A stretch of 64,000 nt of DNA, taken from assembly GCF_023373525.1 (NCBI RefSeq), contig NZ_CP097218.1:1984001-2048000 (forward strand), in the 5' to 3' direction. This DNA is from Brachybacterium kimchii. Lineage in GTDB: Bacteria; Actinomycetota; Actinomycetes; Actinomycetales; Dermabacteraceae. The translations under genes and the position numbers were made by a program. Positions 8,198 through 17,553 of this stretch are shown in pieces. Position 1 is the stretch's first letter, and the number at the start of each line of letters is the position of its first letter. The notes under the pieces are model-generated. The model was not told the origin of the DNA. It did not search any database and saw nothing but the letters and a program-made list of their open reading frames with translations.

Positions 8198-9538
8198 ATG
8201 ACAGGTGACATCGTCATCCTCGCCCTGCTCATCATCACGGCAGTGGCCTTCGACTTCACGAACGGCTTCCACGACACCGGCAACGCGATGGCCACGTCCA
8301 TCGCCACCGGGGCGCTCAAGCCCAAGACCGCCGTGACGCTCTCGGCGATCCTCAACGTGGTCGGCGGATTCCTCTCCGTCGAGGTCGCGGTCACCGTGAC
8401 CACCTCGGTGCTGAAGATCCAGGATTCCGACACCGGAGCGCTGATCACGGGCCTCGACGCGGAGACGGCGATGTTCATCATCTTCGCCGGGCTCGTCGGC
8501 GGCATCCTGTGGAACCTCGCGACCTGGCTGTTCGGCATCCCCTCCAGCTCCTCCCACGCCCTGTTCGGCGGCCTCATCGGCGCCGGCCTCGCGGCGCTGG
8601 GCACCGTGGGGATCAACTGGGAGGGCCTGATGATCAAGGTCATCATCCCGGCCCTCCTCTCCCCCTTCATCGCCGGCGCCATCGCCGCGAGCGCCGCCTG
8701 GCTCGTCTTCCGCGTCACCGCGAACGTGCGCGAGGAGCGCCGCGAGAAGGGCTTCCGCTACGGCCAGATCGCCACCGCCTCGCTGGTCTCCCTCGCCCAC
8801 GGCACGGGCGACGCGCAGAAGACCATGGGCGTCATCGCCCTGGGCCTCATCGCCCACGGCACCCTCTCCGACCAGGAGATCGTCGACAACGGCCTGCCGC
8901 CGTGGATCATCATCGTCTGCGCCGGCGCGATCGCCCTCGGCACATACATGGGCGGCTGGCGCGTCATCCGCACCCTCGGCAAGGGCCTCGTCGAGCTCGA
9001 CTCCCCGCAGGGCATGGCCGCAGAGGCCTCCTCCGCCGCCATCATCCTCACCTCCAGCCACCTGGGCATGGCGCTGTCGACCACGCACGTGGCGACCGGC
9101 TCGATCGTCGGCTCCGGCGTCGGCCGGCCCGGTGCGCAGGTCCGCTGGGGCGTCGCCGGACGCATGGCCGTCGGCTGGCTGCTGACCCTTCCCGCCGCAG
9201 CCGTGGTGGGTGCGATCACCTACTTCATCGGACACCTCGTGGGCGGCGTCGGCGGAGCCTTCCTGGTCTTCGCGATCCTGCTCGCCGTCGGCGGATACAT
9301 CTACTACCGCTCGCAGCTGCAGAAGGTCGACGCCGCCAACGTCAACGACGACTGGGAGGAGGGCGCCGAGGCGGTGTCCCTCCCGGGCGAGAGCAGCCCG
9401 GTCCTCGAGACCGCGGGCACAACCTGCGGCTCCTCCGCCTCGAGCGGCGCGACCCCGAAGACTCCGGTGGCGACGCCCTCCGGCGGCGCCGGGAGCGCCG
9501 AGGAACCCGCCCCCACCTCGCACAGGAAGGACTCCTGA
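8198..9538 (+). CDS. pit: Low-affinity inorganic phosphate transporter (PiT family)
   Basis: Inner-membrane metal-phosphate symporter, 446 residues, with about ten hydrophobic helices. The duplicated PiT signature is visible: FDFTNGFHDTGNAMATSIATGAL near the N-terminus and SLAHGTGDAQKTMGV in the second half, plus a Ser-rich GIPSSSSHALFGGLIG loop and its repeat TTHVATGSIVGSGVG. The C-terminal 60 residues are Ser/Ala/Gly-rich and probably disordered. ATG 8198 starts exactly at the first helix. The next gene starts 2 bases after its stop, so they form one operon. Probable PhoP regulation from the direct repeats upstream. Confidence 0.95.
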   Translation: MTGDIVILALLIITAVAFDFTNGFHDTGNAMATSIATGALKPKTAVTLSAILNVVGGFLSVEVAVTVTTSVLKIQDSDTGALITGLDAETAMFIIFAGLVGGILWNLATWLFGIPSSSSHALFGGLIGAGLAALGTVGINWEGLMIKVIIPALLSPFIAGAIAASAAWLVFRVTANVREERREKGFRYGQIATASLVSLAHGTGDAQKTMGVIALGLIAHGTLSDQEIVDNGLPPWIIIVCAGAIALGTYMGGWRVIRTLGKGLVELDSPQGMAAEASSAAIILTSSHLGMALSTTHVATGSIVGSGVGRPGAQVRWGVAGRMAVGWLLTLPAAAVVGAITYFIGHLVGGVGGAFLVFAILLAVGGYIYYRSQLQKVDAANVNDDWEEGAEAVSLPGESSPVLETAGTTCGSSASSGATPKTPVATPSGGAGSAEEPAPTSHRKDS

Positions 9539-9539
9539 G

Positions 9540-9824
9540 ATGTCCGAAGAGTTCATCGAGATCATCACCGGAACGCTCAAGGTCCTCGGCGTCGGGCTCC
9601 TGCTCGGCGCAGGCCTTCCCCTCCTGTTCTCCCTGGGCATCAAGCTGCAGGACCGCGGCGAGGGCGGCGTGGAGCGCGACGGCACCGTGATCGCCGCCAA
9701 CCCCGCGGCCCGCGTGGGCGCATGGGCGATCTTCGCGGTCGTCGCCCTGGTCATCCTCTACGGTCTGCTGTTCATCACCAAGGGCAGCATCGACCACTAC
9801 CTGGGTATCCAGCTGCCCCTCTGA
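9540..9824 (+). CDS. Small two-TM membrane protein in the phosphate transporter operon
   Basis: A 94-residue protein with two hydrophobic segments (about residues 12-34 and 57-80) flanking a short charged loop (KLQDRGEGGVERDG). The ATG at 9540 begins one base after the pit stop, with AGGAAGGA 8-10 bases upstream inside the pit 3' end, so translation is likely coupled. I do not recognise a named family. Consistent adjacency to pit suggests an accessory subunit, but this is inference. Confidence 0.8.
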   Translation: MSEEFIEIITGTLKVLGVGLLLGAGLPLLFSLGIKLQDRGEGGVERDGTVIAANPAARVGAWAIFAVVALVILYGLLFITKGSIDHYLGIQLPL

Positions 9825-9856
9825 GGGGCGTCCGAGTTCGAGGGGCAGAGGACACG

Positions 9857-10687
9857 ATGAACAACCCGTTGAGCATGATCCTGGACTGGCTGCGCGTGGG
9901 CTATCCCGACGGCGTGCCGCCCAAGGACTTCTACCCGCTTCTCGCCCTCCTCACGCACAATCTCAGCGAGGAGGAGCTTGAGAAGATCGTCGGCGAGCTC
10001 AAGCGCGACAACCCCGAGGGCGATGTCAGCCAGGAGGACGTGCGCGGAGCGATCGGCCGCGTCACCTCCGCTCCCGTCACCGAGGATCACGCCCGCGAGG
10101 TCGCCGAGCGCCTCGCGGACGCGGGCTGGCCCGTGGACGAGGAGTCCGCGGAGGTCGCCCGTGCCATCGCGGCCGACGGCGCCCTGGCCACGAGCACCGA
10201 GGGCTCCGCCGGGACGACGAGCGATGCGGAGGGCGGCGCGCCGGACACGGCGCAGTCGTCGACCGACGACGAGGCGGAGGCCCCGGCCCCCGCCCGCGCC
10301 GAGGGCGCCCGTGAGGAGAGCGCACCGCACTCCCCCGCGACGTCGTCCGCGAGCCCGGCCCGCCCCGGGACGCCCGCGGGCCCCGGCGAGCCGTCCTCGA
10401 ACACCGTGCAGCGGATCATCGACTGGCTCTCGGCCGGATACCCCGCAGGCGTCCCCGCGACGGACAGGATCCCGCTGCTCGCGCTCCTGCGCCGCCAGCT
10501 CACGGACGACGAGGCCCAGGAGATCGCCTCGCATCTCGTGGACGAGGCCGGCCACCGGATCGTCGACCCGACGGACGCGGGCGTCGCGATCACCCGCTAC
10601 ACCAACGACCTGCCCACCGAGCAGGAGATGCGCCGCGTCGCCGAGCACCTGGCCGTGAAGGGCTGGCCGCTGGGAGAGCGCAGCTGA
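9857..10687 (+). CDS. Protein with two DUF3349 domains
   Basis: A 276-residue protein made of two copies of the small helical DUF3349 domain. The first copy runs from ILDWLRVGYPDGVPPKDFYPLLALL to about residue 110, and the second from IIDWLSAGYPAGVPATDRIPLLALL to the C-terminus. A roughly 80-residue Ala/Glu/Ser/Pro-rich linker joins them. DUF3349 proteins are an actinobacterial family of unknown biochemical role, usually found as a single copy of about 100 residues, so the tandem is unusual. It is the third gene of the pit operon (32 bases after the preceding stop). Confidence 0.88.
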   Translation: MNNPLSMILDWLRVGYPDGVPPKDFYPLLALLTHNLSEEELEKIVGELKRDNPEGDVSQEDVRGAIGRVTSAPVTEDHAREVAERLADAGWPVDEESAEVARAIAADGALATSTEGSAGTTSDAEGGAPDTAQSSTDDEAEAPAPARAEGAREESAPHSPATSSASPARPGTPAGPGEPSSNTVQRIIDWLSAGYPAGVPATDRIPLLALLRRQLTDDEAQEIASHLVDEAGHRIVDPTDAGVAITRYTNDLPTEQEMRRVAEHLAVKGWPLGERS

Positions 10688-10738
10688 CCTCCCCTGGGAA
10701 CCGGCCTCCCTCGTGGGAGTCGAACTCCCCGCACATGC

Positions 10739-10774
10739 ACGAGCGCCCGATGCCTTCCGGCATCGGGCGCTCGT
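10739..10774. terminator. Bidirectional terminator between DUF3349 gene and GlsB gene
   Basis: A perfect 16-bp stem, ACGAGCGCCCGATGCC with its complement, around a TTCC tetraloop. It lies between two converging genes and can serve both. Confidence 0.85.
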
Positions 10775-10831
10775 CGTTCCGGCGCGGGGTCGGGATGTTC
10801 CGTCAGGTTCCGAGATCGGGACCGGGCGGTG

Positions 10832-11116
10832 TCAGGCGCGGTTCTTGGTGACCAGCCCGTAGATGACCATCACGATGATCGCGCCGACCACGGACAGCAG
10901 GATCGTGCCGACGCTCCACGGGTTGTTCATGATCCCGCTGATGCCGTCGCCCCCGAAGAGGCTGCCGATGAAGCCGCCGACGATCGCGCCGATGACACCG
11001 AGGATGATGGTCATCCCGATGCCCATGGCCTGCTTGCCGGGCAGGATCGCGCGAGCGATGAGGCCGATGATGGCTCCGATGATGATCCAGGAGATGATGA
11101 GTCCGATGAGACCCAT
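10832..11116 (-). CDS. GlsB/YeaQ/YmgE family stress-response membrane protein
   Basis: A 94-residue hydrophobic protein with three predicted helices and the Gly-rich signature of the family: the start MGLIGLIISWIIIGAIIG, then ARAILPGKQAMG, TIILGVIGAIVGGFIG and a final helix before YGLVTKNRA. Known members are transglycosylase-associated stress proteins of the inner membrane. RBS AAAGGAG lies 7 bases before the ATG. Monocistronic. Confidence 0.92.
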   Translation of the reverse strand: MGLIGLIISWIIIGAIIGLIARAILPGKQAMGIGMTIILGVIGAIVGGFIGSLFGGDGISGIMNNPWSVGTILLSVVGAIIVMVIYGLVTKNRA

Positions 11117-11289
11117 GGGGAAGCTCCTTTCCCTTCGGTCCGCGGGTGCGGACCATGTACGTCACACGATCTCACACCGCGGGCCCGACGCCGCGCGCCG
11201 CGTCCCGTCCGCGCGACGGTGATCCGCTGTTCACCTGCTGGTCATGACCAGTACGGATCGCTCACGTCGCTTCCGCGATCCGCGTGTCC

Positions 11290-14200
11290 ATGGCGGACAA
11301 TCATGCTGTGACAGCCCCAGTGCCCGCGCTCCTCGCCGGAGACCGCGCCCCCGCGCCCCGCACCCTCGTCGACGTCTTCCGCGCCACCGTCGCCGCCCAC
11401 GGCGATGCCCTCGCGATCGACACCGGCCTCGAGCCCCTCACCTACTCGCAGCTGGACGCCGCCGCGACCGAGCTCGCGGGCCGCCTCGCCGCGATCGGCG
11501 TGGGACCGGGCTCGCGCGTGGGCGTGCGCATCACCTCCGGCACCCCCGACCTGTACATCGCGATCATCGGCACGCTGCTCGCCGGTGCCGCCTACGTCCC
11601 CGTGGACGCCGAGGACCCCGACGAGCGCGCCCGCGTGGTCTTCGAGGAGTCCGCCGTGGCAGCGGTGCTCGGCGACGACCTCGCGCTCACGCCGACGGAG
11701 ACGGCGTCGGACGCGGCGACGGGCGCGGCGACCGGCGCGGAGACCAGCGCGCCGGCCGAAGGGTCCGTGGCCCCCGTCGCCCCCTCCCCAGAGGACGACG
11801 CCTGGATCATCTTCACCTCGGGGTCGACCGGCAAGCCCAAGGGCGTGGCCGTCTCCCACCGCAGCGCCGCCGCCTTCGTCGACGCCGAGTCGCGGCTGTT
11901 CCTGCAGGACGCGCCGCTGGGACCGGGCGACCGCGTGATGGCGGGACTGTCCGTCGCCTTCGACGCGAGCTGCGAGGAGATGTGGCTGGCCTGGGGCCAC
12001 GGAGCGTGCCTCGTCCCGGCGCCGCGCTCCCTGGTCCGCTCGGGGGTCGACGTCGGCCCCTGGCTGCTCGCGAACTCCGTCACCATCGTCTCGACCGTCC
12101 CCACCCTGGTCTCGCTGTGGCCGGACTCCTCGCTCGAGGCCGTGCGGCTGCTCATCATGGGCGGCGAGGCGTGTCCGCCCGAGCTCGCCGCGCGCCTCCA
12201 GGCCCCCGGCCGGGAGGTCTGGAACACCTATGGGCCGACGGAGGCGACGGTCGTCGCCTGCGCCGCGCAGCTGGACGGCACCGATCCGGTGCGCATCGGC
12301 CTCCCCCTGGACGGCTGGGACCTCGCCGTCGTCGACGAGCAGGGCGAGCCGGTCGAGGCGGGTGCCACCGGCGAGCTCATCATCGGCGGCGTGGGGCTCG
12401 CCCGGTACCTGGACCCCGCGAAGGACGCCGAGAAGTACGCGCCCATGCCCACCCTCGGCTGGGACCGGGCCTATCGCTCCGGGGACCGCGTGGTCAACGA
12501 CCCGGACGGGCTGCTGTTCGCGGGGCGGGCCGACGACCAGATCAAGCTCGGCGGCCGCCGCATCGAGCTCGGCGAGATCGACGACCAGCTGCTGCGCCTG
12601 CCCGGCGTGGTCTCCGCCGCCGCGGCCGTGCGCTCCACGAAGACGGGCAACAAGCTCCTGGTCGGGTACCTGACGGCCGACGCCACCTTCGACGCTGACG
12701 CCGCCCGTGCCCTCCTGCGCGAGCGCATGCCCGCGGCGCTCGTGCCGCGCCTGGCCGTCGTCGAGGACATGCCCACGCGCACCTCCGGGAAGGTCGACCG
12801 CGACGCCCTCCCCTGGCCCCTGCCGTCGGCCCCGGGCTCGGCCCGCGACCTCGAGGGCACCGCCGCCTGGATCGCCGAGATCTGGTCCGACGTCCTGGGC
12901 GCTCGGGCCACCTCGGTGCGCGACGACTTCTTCGACCTCGGCGGAGGCTCGTTGACGGCCGCGCAGGTCGTCGGCCGTCTGCGGGAGATGCACCCGGAGG
13001 TCGCGGTCGCCGACGTCTACGCGCACTCCACGATCGCCTCCCTCGCCTCCGCGCTCGACGGGATGGGCACCTCGAGTGCCCGCAACGAGGACGAGGCGCC
13101 TCCCCTGCGCCGCGCCTTCCAGGCCGCCCAGCTGGTCCTGCTGCTGCCGCTGCGCGCCATCGGGGCGCTGCGCTGGCTCACCTGGCTGATGATCGCCTCG
13201 ACCCTCGCCTCCGGCCTGCTCGACGTCGCCTGGGCGCCGGCTGCTCCCCTCGGCGTGCTCGTCCCCGCGGCGCTCGTGCTCCTCGTCCCGCCCGTGCGGA
13301 TGACCCTCGCCGCGCTGCTCGCGCGGCTGCTGCTCACCGGGATCCGGCGGCCCGGCGCCCACCGCCGCGGGGGCCTCGCGCACCTGCGCCTGTGGTGCGC
13401 CGAGCGCCTCCAGGAGGAGCTCGGCGCGCAGGGCCTCGCGGGCGCACCCTGGGTCCCGTACTACGCGCGGCTGCTCGGCGCGAGGATCGGGCGCGACGCC
13501 GACCTGCACGCGCTGCCCCCCGTCACCGGCCTGCTGCACATCGGCGCCGGCGCCTCCGTCGAGCCGGAGGTCGACCTCGCGGGCACCTGGATCGACGGCG
13601 ACACCCTGCACATCGGCGCGGTGCGCATCGGCAAGCGCGCCCGCATCGGCGCCCGCAGCACCCTGGGCCCCGGCGCGCACGTGGGCAGGGACGCGGAGAT
13701 CGCCCCGGGATCGGCCGTGCTCGGCGACGTCCCCGCGGGCGAGTTCTGGTCGGGCTCCCCCGCCGGTCGGAAGGCCCGCGCCCGCGGCCCCTGGTCGAGC
13801 GAGCACCCGCACCGCGGACCGCTCTGGCAGGGCGTGTACGCGCTGGTCGCGCTGGTGATCGCGGCCCTGCCCGCCGTGGCCGTCGTCGCGGGCGCCGCGG
13901 CGGCTCTCCCCGCGATCGCCTCCGCGCCGACCTTCGGCGGGGCGGTCCTCGCGGCGCTGCCCTGGCTGCCGCTGTCCGCACTCGTCGGCTACCTCGTGCT
14001 GATCCTGCTGGTGCTGGCCCTCACCCGGCTCTTCGCGCTCGGCATCCGTCCCGGCCACCATCCGGTGCGCTCCCTGCCGGGCGTGCAGATCTGGGGGACG
14101 CTGCGCCTGCTCGACGAGGCCCGCAGCTGGCTGTTCCCCCTCTACTCGGGTGCGCTGACCCCGCTCTGGCTGCGCGCCCTCGGGGCGCGCGTGGGCAAGG

Positions 14201-15216
14201 GCGTCGAGGCCTCGACCGTGCTGCTCATCCCGAGCCTCGTGCAGGTCAGCGACCACGCCTTCCTGGCCGACGACACCATGGTGGGCCCCTACGAGCTCGG
14301 CGGCGGGTGGATCCGCGTGGAGCGGGTGAAGGTCGGCAAGCGCGCCTTCGTGGGCAACTCCGGCATGCTCGCCCCGGGACGCAAGGTCCCCAAGAAGTCC
14401 CTGGTGGCAGTGCTGTCGGCGGCGCCCCGTCGGACCTCGGCGAAGGCCGGCGGCTCCTGGATGGGCAGTCCGCCGCGGCGGCTGCGCCGCGCCGGCAGCG
14501 AGGCCGACGAGTCCCGCACGTACGCGCCCTCACGCAGGCTGCGGATCTTCCGCGGGATCGTCGAGACCTGCCGGATCCTGCCGATGCTGCTGGCCGTGGT
14601 GCTGTGGGCGGCGGTCGGCGCGACCCTGCTCGTCCTCGTGGCCCGGCACGGGCTCGGCGCCGCGGTGCTGCTGGGCGGTCCGGTGCTGCTCGCCGGCTCG
14701 GTCGCCGCCGCGGTCGTGTCGGTCGTCGCGAAGTGGCTGATCGTCGGCCGGCATCGCGAGGGCGAGCACGGGCTGTGGACGTCGTTCGTGTGGCGCAATG
14801 AGCTTGCCGACACCTTCACCGAGGTGCTGGCCGCGCCGTGGTTCGCGCGCGCCACGACCGGTACGCTCGCTCTGAACTGGTGGCTGCGGGCGCTCGGCGC
14901 CCGCATCGGCCGCGGCGTCTGGTGCGAGTCGTACTGGCTTCCCGAGACCGACCTCGTCGAGCTCGGCGACGGCGCGACCGTCAACCGCGGCTGCGTGGTG
15001 CAGACCCACCTGTTCCACGACCGCGTGCTCAGCATGGACACGGTCGTGGTGGCCGAGGGCGCGACCCTCGGCCCCGGCAGCGTGATCCTCCCTGCGGCGC
15101 GGATCGACCGGCATGCGACCGTGGGCCCGGTGTCCCTGGTGATGCGCGGTGAGAGCGTGCCCGCGGGGACGCGCTGGCAGGGCAATCCGATCGGACCGTG
15201 GGAGGACGACGCATGA
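11290..15216 (+). CDS. Pls/PosA-type nonribosomal amino-acid polymer synthetase (A-T-membrane-LbH)
   Basis: A large membrane-bound single-module synthetase, 1308 residues, close to the length of epsilon-poly-L-lysine synthetase. Adenylation domain (about 15-510): IIFTSGSTGKPKG, NTYGPTEAT, YRSGDRV, GRADDQIKLGGRRIELGEID, SGKVDR. Carrier protein (about 520-595) has the pantetheine Ser in DLGGGSL. The rest alternates membrane pairs (about 615-685, 845-915, 1095-1155) with three left-handed beta-helix-like soluble domains (about 725-820, 960-1040, 1195-1300), the tandem condensing units of the Pls architecture. A GTG at 11284 and a GTG at 11308 are other possible starts. The amino-acid substrate cannot be read reliably; A-domain residues around FDASCEE would need structural comparison. 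Followed directly by an M1 peptidase, with a PPTase close by. Confidence 0.9.
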   Translation: MADNHAVTAPVPALLAGDRAPAPRTLVDVFRATVAAHGDALAIDTGLEPLTYSQLDAAATELAGRLAAIGVGPGSRVGVRITSGTPDLYIAIIGTLLAGAAYVPVDAEDPDERARVVFEESAVAAVLGDDLALTPTETASDAATGAATGAETSAPAEGSVAPVAPSPEDDAWIIFTSGSTGKPKGVAVSHRSAAAFVDAESRLFLQDAPLGPGDRVMAGLSVAFDASCEEMWLAWGHGACLVPAPRSLVRSGVDVGPWLLANSVTIVSTVPTLVSLWPDSSLEAVRLLIMGGEACPPELAARLQAPGREVWNTYGPTEATVVACAAQLDGTDPVRIGLPLDGWDLAVVDEQGEPVEAGATGELIIGGVGLARYLDPAKDAEKYAPMPTLGWDRAYRSGDRVVNDPDGLLFAGRADDQIKLGGRRIELGEIDDQLLRLPGVVSAAAAVRSTKTGNKLLVGYLTADATFDADAARALLRERMPAALVPRLAVVEDMPTRTSGKVDRDALPWPLPSAPGSARDLEGTAAWIAEIWSDVLGARATSVRDDFFDLGGGSLTAAQVVGRLREMHPEVAVADVYAHSTIASLASALDGMGTSSARNEDEAPPLRRAFQAAQLVLLLPLRAIGALRWLTWLMIASTLASGLLDVAWAPAAPLGVLVPAALVLLVPPVRMTLAALLARLLLTGIRRPGAHRRGGLAHLRLWCAERLQEELGAQGLAGAPWVPYYARLLGARIGRDADLHALPPVTGLLHIGAGASVEPEVDLAGTWIDGDTLHIGAVRIGKRARIGARSTLGPGAHVGRDAEIAPGSAVLGDVPAGEFWSGSPAGRKARARGPWSSEHPHRGPLWQGVYALVALVIAALPAVAVVAGAAAALPAIASAPTFGGAVLAALPWLPLSALVGYLVLILLVLALTRLFALGIRPGHHPVRSLPGVQIWGTLRLLDEARSWLFPLYSGALTPLWLRALGARVGKGVEASTVLLIPSLVQVSDHAFLADDTMVGPYELGGGWIRVERVKVGKRAFVGNSGMLAPGRKVPKKSLVAVLSAAPRRTSAKAGGSWMGSPPRRLRRAGSEADESRTYAPSRRLRIFRGIVETCRILPMLLAVVLWAAVGATLLVLVARHGLGAAVLLGGPVLLAGSVAAAVVSVVAKWLIVGRHREGEHGLWTSFVWRNELADTFTEVLAAPWFARATTGTLALNWWLRALGARIGRGVWCESYWLPETDLVELGDGATVNRGCVVQTHLFHDRVLSMDTVVVAEGATLGPGSVILPAARIDRHATVGPVSLVMRGESVPAGTRWQGNPIGPWEDDA

Positions 15217-15244
15217 GGGGACGCAGCGTGAGGGGATTCGGCGC

Positions 15245-16576
15245 ATGAGGGAGCACAGCGTGCACGCGCACGGCGGCGACGGCGCGGACCCCTACGTCCC
15301 GGGGCACGGGGACCGCTCCTTCGGCGTCGAGCACTACGACCTCGACCTCGTCTACAAGGTCGACACCAATCGGCTCGAGGGCGAGGCGACGCTGCACTGC
15401 CGCGCCCTCGCGGACGCGGACTCGATCCGTCTGGACCTGTACGGCCTGAGCGCCCAGAAGGTGCAGGTCGACGGCCGCGCCGTGAAGACCGGCCACCGCT
15501 CCGGCACGCTCACCGTGCGCACTCCAATCACCGCGGACCAGGAGTTCGTGGTGCGGGTGAAGTACTCCGGCAAGCCCCGCCCGGTGCCCTCGCGGGTGCT
15601 CGGCGCGACCGGCTGGGAGGAGCTGACCGACGGCGTCATCGTCTCCGCGCAGCCCCACGGCGCGCCCTCGTGGTTCCCGTGCAACGACCGGCCCGACGAC
15701 AAGGCGACCTACACGCTGCAGCTGGGCGCCCCGCCGGACTACTGGGTCGCCGCCGCGGGCGAGCTCGAGGGCACGCGCCGCCGCAGCGCGGTGACCACGT
15801 GGACCTACCAGCAGCGCGTGCCCATGGCCACGTACCTGGCCACGGTGCAGATCGGCCGCTACTCCCCCGTCGACATCGCCCGCGCAGACGTGCCCGTGCG
15901 CACCCTCGTCCCGCTGGGCACGACCCCGGACGACCTCCTCGGCTCCTTCGCCCGCCAGGGCGAGATGCTCACCTTCTTCGCCGAGCTCTTCGGGCCCTAC
16001 CCGTTCGCCTCGTACACGGCGGTGATCACCGAGGACGACCTCGAGATCCCGCTCGAGTCGCAGGGCCTCTCGACCTTCGGCGCGAACCTCGTGGACACCG
16101 ACTGGGAGTCGGTGCGCCTGATCGCCCATGAGCTCTCCCACCAGTGGTTCGGCAACGCCGTCACCCTGTCCGCGTGGAAGGACATCTGGCTGCACGAGGG
16201 CTTCGCGTGCTACTGCGAGTGGCTGTGGGCCGAGCGCTCCGGCGTCTCCACCGTGCAGGCCGAGGTCGAGAGGCACCACGCCCTGCTCGCCGAGCTCCCC
16301 CAGGACCTGCTGCTCGCCGATCCCGGGCCCGAGCTCATGTTCGACGACCGGGTCTACAAGCGCGGCGCCCTCACCGTGCACGCCCTGCGGATGCGCGTGG
16401 GCGACGACGCGTTCTTCGCGCTCCTGCGCACCTTCCTCGCCGAGCACGCCGGTGGGAACGTCACCACCGCGATGCTGCTCGAGCACGCGGAGCGCGAGAG
16501 CGGGCAGGAGCTCGGGGACCTCGCCGAGGCATGGCTCGAGTCGCTGCCGCTGCCGGAGTGCCCGCGTCCGGCCTGA
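15245..16576 (+). CDS. M1-family metallopeptidase (aminopeptidase N-like, short)
   Basis: A zinc aminopeptidase-like enzyme of 443 residues. The catalytic motif HELSHQWFGN (about residue 296) is followed by the third zinc ligand region WLHEGFACYCEW. The substrate-anchoring exopeptidase segment before it is degenerate, and the C-terminal helical domain of full-length PepN is missing, as in other short actinobacterial members. No signal peptide is visible. It starts 28 bases after the synthetase stop and is probably cotranscribed. Polymer-degrading aminopeptidases are known next to epsilon-poly-lysine synthetases, so a self-protection or product-trimming role is a reasonable inference. Confidence 0.9.
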   Translation: MREHSVHAHGGDGADPYVPGHGDRSFGVEHYDLDLVYKVDTNRLEGEATLHCRALADADSIRLDLYGLSAQKVQVDGRAVKTGHRSGTLTVRTPITADQEFVVRVKYSGKPRPVPSRVLGATGWEELTDGVIVSAQPHGAPSWFPCNDRPDDKATYTLQLGAPPDYWVAAAGELEGTRRRSAVTTWTYQQRVPMATYLATVQIGRYSPVDIARADVPVRTLVPLGTTPDDLLGSFARQGEMLTFFAELFGPYPFASYTAVITEDDLEIPLESQGLSTFGANLVDTDWESVRLIAHELSHQWFGNAVTLSAWKDIWLHEGFACYCEWLWAERSGVSTVQAEVERHHALLAELPQDLLLADPGPELMFDDRVYKRGALTVHALRMRVGDDAFFALLRTFLAEHAGGNVTTAMLLEHAERESGQELGDLAEAWLESLPLPECPRPA

Positions 16577-16681
16577 TCCGGCGCGGAGTGCTCGGGGCCG
16601 ACGGGGCGCCTCGGGCGGCACGCCGACGGTCGGGAGTGCGGCCGGCGCCGCCGGCATCACCGGCACGGCCGCGCCGCGGCC

Positions 16682-17206
16682 TCACAGCCGCGCGCAGGCG
16701 ATCACGTGCCCCGGCGGAGCCGGCAGGTCCTCGACGTCGAAGTCGGCGAGCGCGATCGTGGGCATCGCGCGGGCGAGCCCGACGCCGAGCGCCTTGAGGA
16801 CCGCCTCCTTGCCCGCCCACAGGCGCGCGCGATCCTCCGGCGTCCGATCGAGCCCGCGCTCGCTCGGGTGCAGCACGAGGTCGGGCGACCACAGCCGGTC
16901 GACGGCGGCGACGGACTCGATGTCCACGCCCACCGGACCCTCGCGTCGCACGGCCGTGACCAGGTGCGCACCGGAGCGGGAGATGCTCACGGGGATGTCG
17001 GAGGCGGCACCGATGCGGGCCCAGGGCCGGCCGTGCGCCGAGGAGCCGCACCGCGGGCAGTGCCGCCCTGTGCGCACCGCCGCCTCCTCCAAGCCGCAGG
17101 TCTCGGCGATGCGCGCGCGCAGGACCGCATCGGCGTCGTCCTCGGCGCGATGCAGGGTGACGAGCGGTGACCCGTGACGGTGCTGGTGGGCGGCGGGAGC
17201 GGTCAT
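16682..17206 (-). CDS. 4'-phosphopantetheinyl transferase (Sfp type)
   Basis: Transfers the phosphopantetheine arm of CoA to carrier-protein serines. A 174-residue protein with the paired Mg-binding motifs GVDIE (residues 93-97) and WAGKEAVLKALG (130-141). PVSISRSG near residue 72 is the upstream substrate-binding segment. There is also a CPRCGSSAHGRPW segment, common in this family. Convergent with the M1 peptidase and 1.5 kb from the synthetase carrier domain, which makes that carrier a likely substrate. Start ATG 17206. Confidence 0.88.
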   Translation of the reverse strand: MTAPAAHQHRHGSPLVTLHRAEDDADAVLRARIAETCGLEEAAVRTGRHCPRCGSSAHGRPWARIGAASDIPVSISRSGAHLVTAVRREGPVGVDIESVAAVDRLWSPDLVLHPSERGLDRTPEDRARLWAGKEAVLKALGVGLARAMPTIALADFDVEDLPAPPGHVIACARL

Positions 17207-17229
17207 GGCCGCCCCAGGATACGGGCCGC

Positions 17230-17553
17230 TCAGATGTCGTCCTCGCCCGCGGGGCCGCCCTCGTTCTCCCAGTTCTCCAGGCGGGTGACGGTGCGCGGGT
17301 TGAACTTCTGGCGCACGCCGTAGCCCACGCCGGCGTGCTCGTCGACGGGCAGCAGTTCGACGCCGAACTCCGCGAAGGCGCGGTGCAGCAGGCCGCTCTC
17401 CTCCGCCGTGGCGAGGATCCGCCCCTGCTCGATGGCGCGCAGCCTCTCGAGGTCGATGTCGGTGTGCTCGGCGAGATCGGCGAGCGAGACCTGGGCGAGA
17501 GCCCGAGCCGCACGGGCCAGATCCGCAGTGATCAGGGCCTCTTGCGTGTTCAT
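17230..17553 (-). CDS. Small helix-turn-helix (Xre-like) protein
   Basis: A 107-residue protein. Residues about 10-45 (ARAARALAQVSLADLAEHTDIDLERLRAIEQG) form a lambda-Cro/Xre helix-turn-helix. The C-terminal half (FAEFGVELLPVDEHAGVGYGVRQKF) resembles the short tail often found in actinobacterial transcriptional regulators of this kind. ATG 17553. It lies 23 bases upstream of the PPTase start in the same direction and could be cotranscribed. Target genes unknown. Confidence 0.75.
   Translation of the reverse strand: MNTQEALITADLARAARALAQVSLADLAEHTDIDLERLRAIEQGRILATAEESGLLHRAFAEFGVELLPVDEHAGVGYGVRQKFNPRTVTRLENWENEGGPAGEDDI

Noticed and set aside
9210..9824. Long version of the small membrane protein starting inside pit
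   Set aside because: The first 110 residues are out-of-frame pit sequence; ATG 9540 with an RBS starts the real protein.
11242..14256. 1004-residue open frame on the reverse strand across the synthetase gene
   Set aside because: It is an opposite-strand shadow of a GC-rich real gene: Arg/Gly/Asp/His-heavy, no domain motifs, no RBS.
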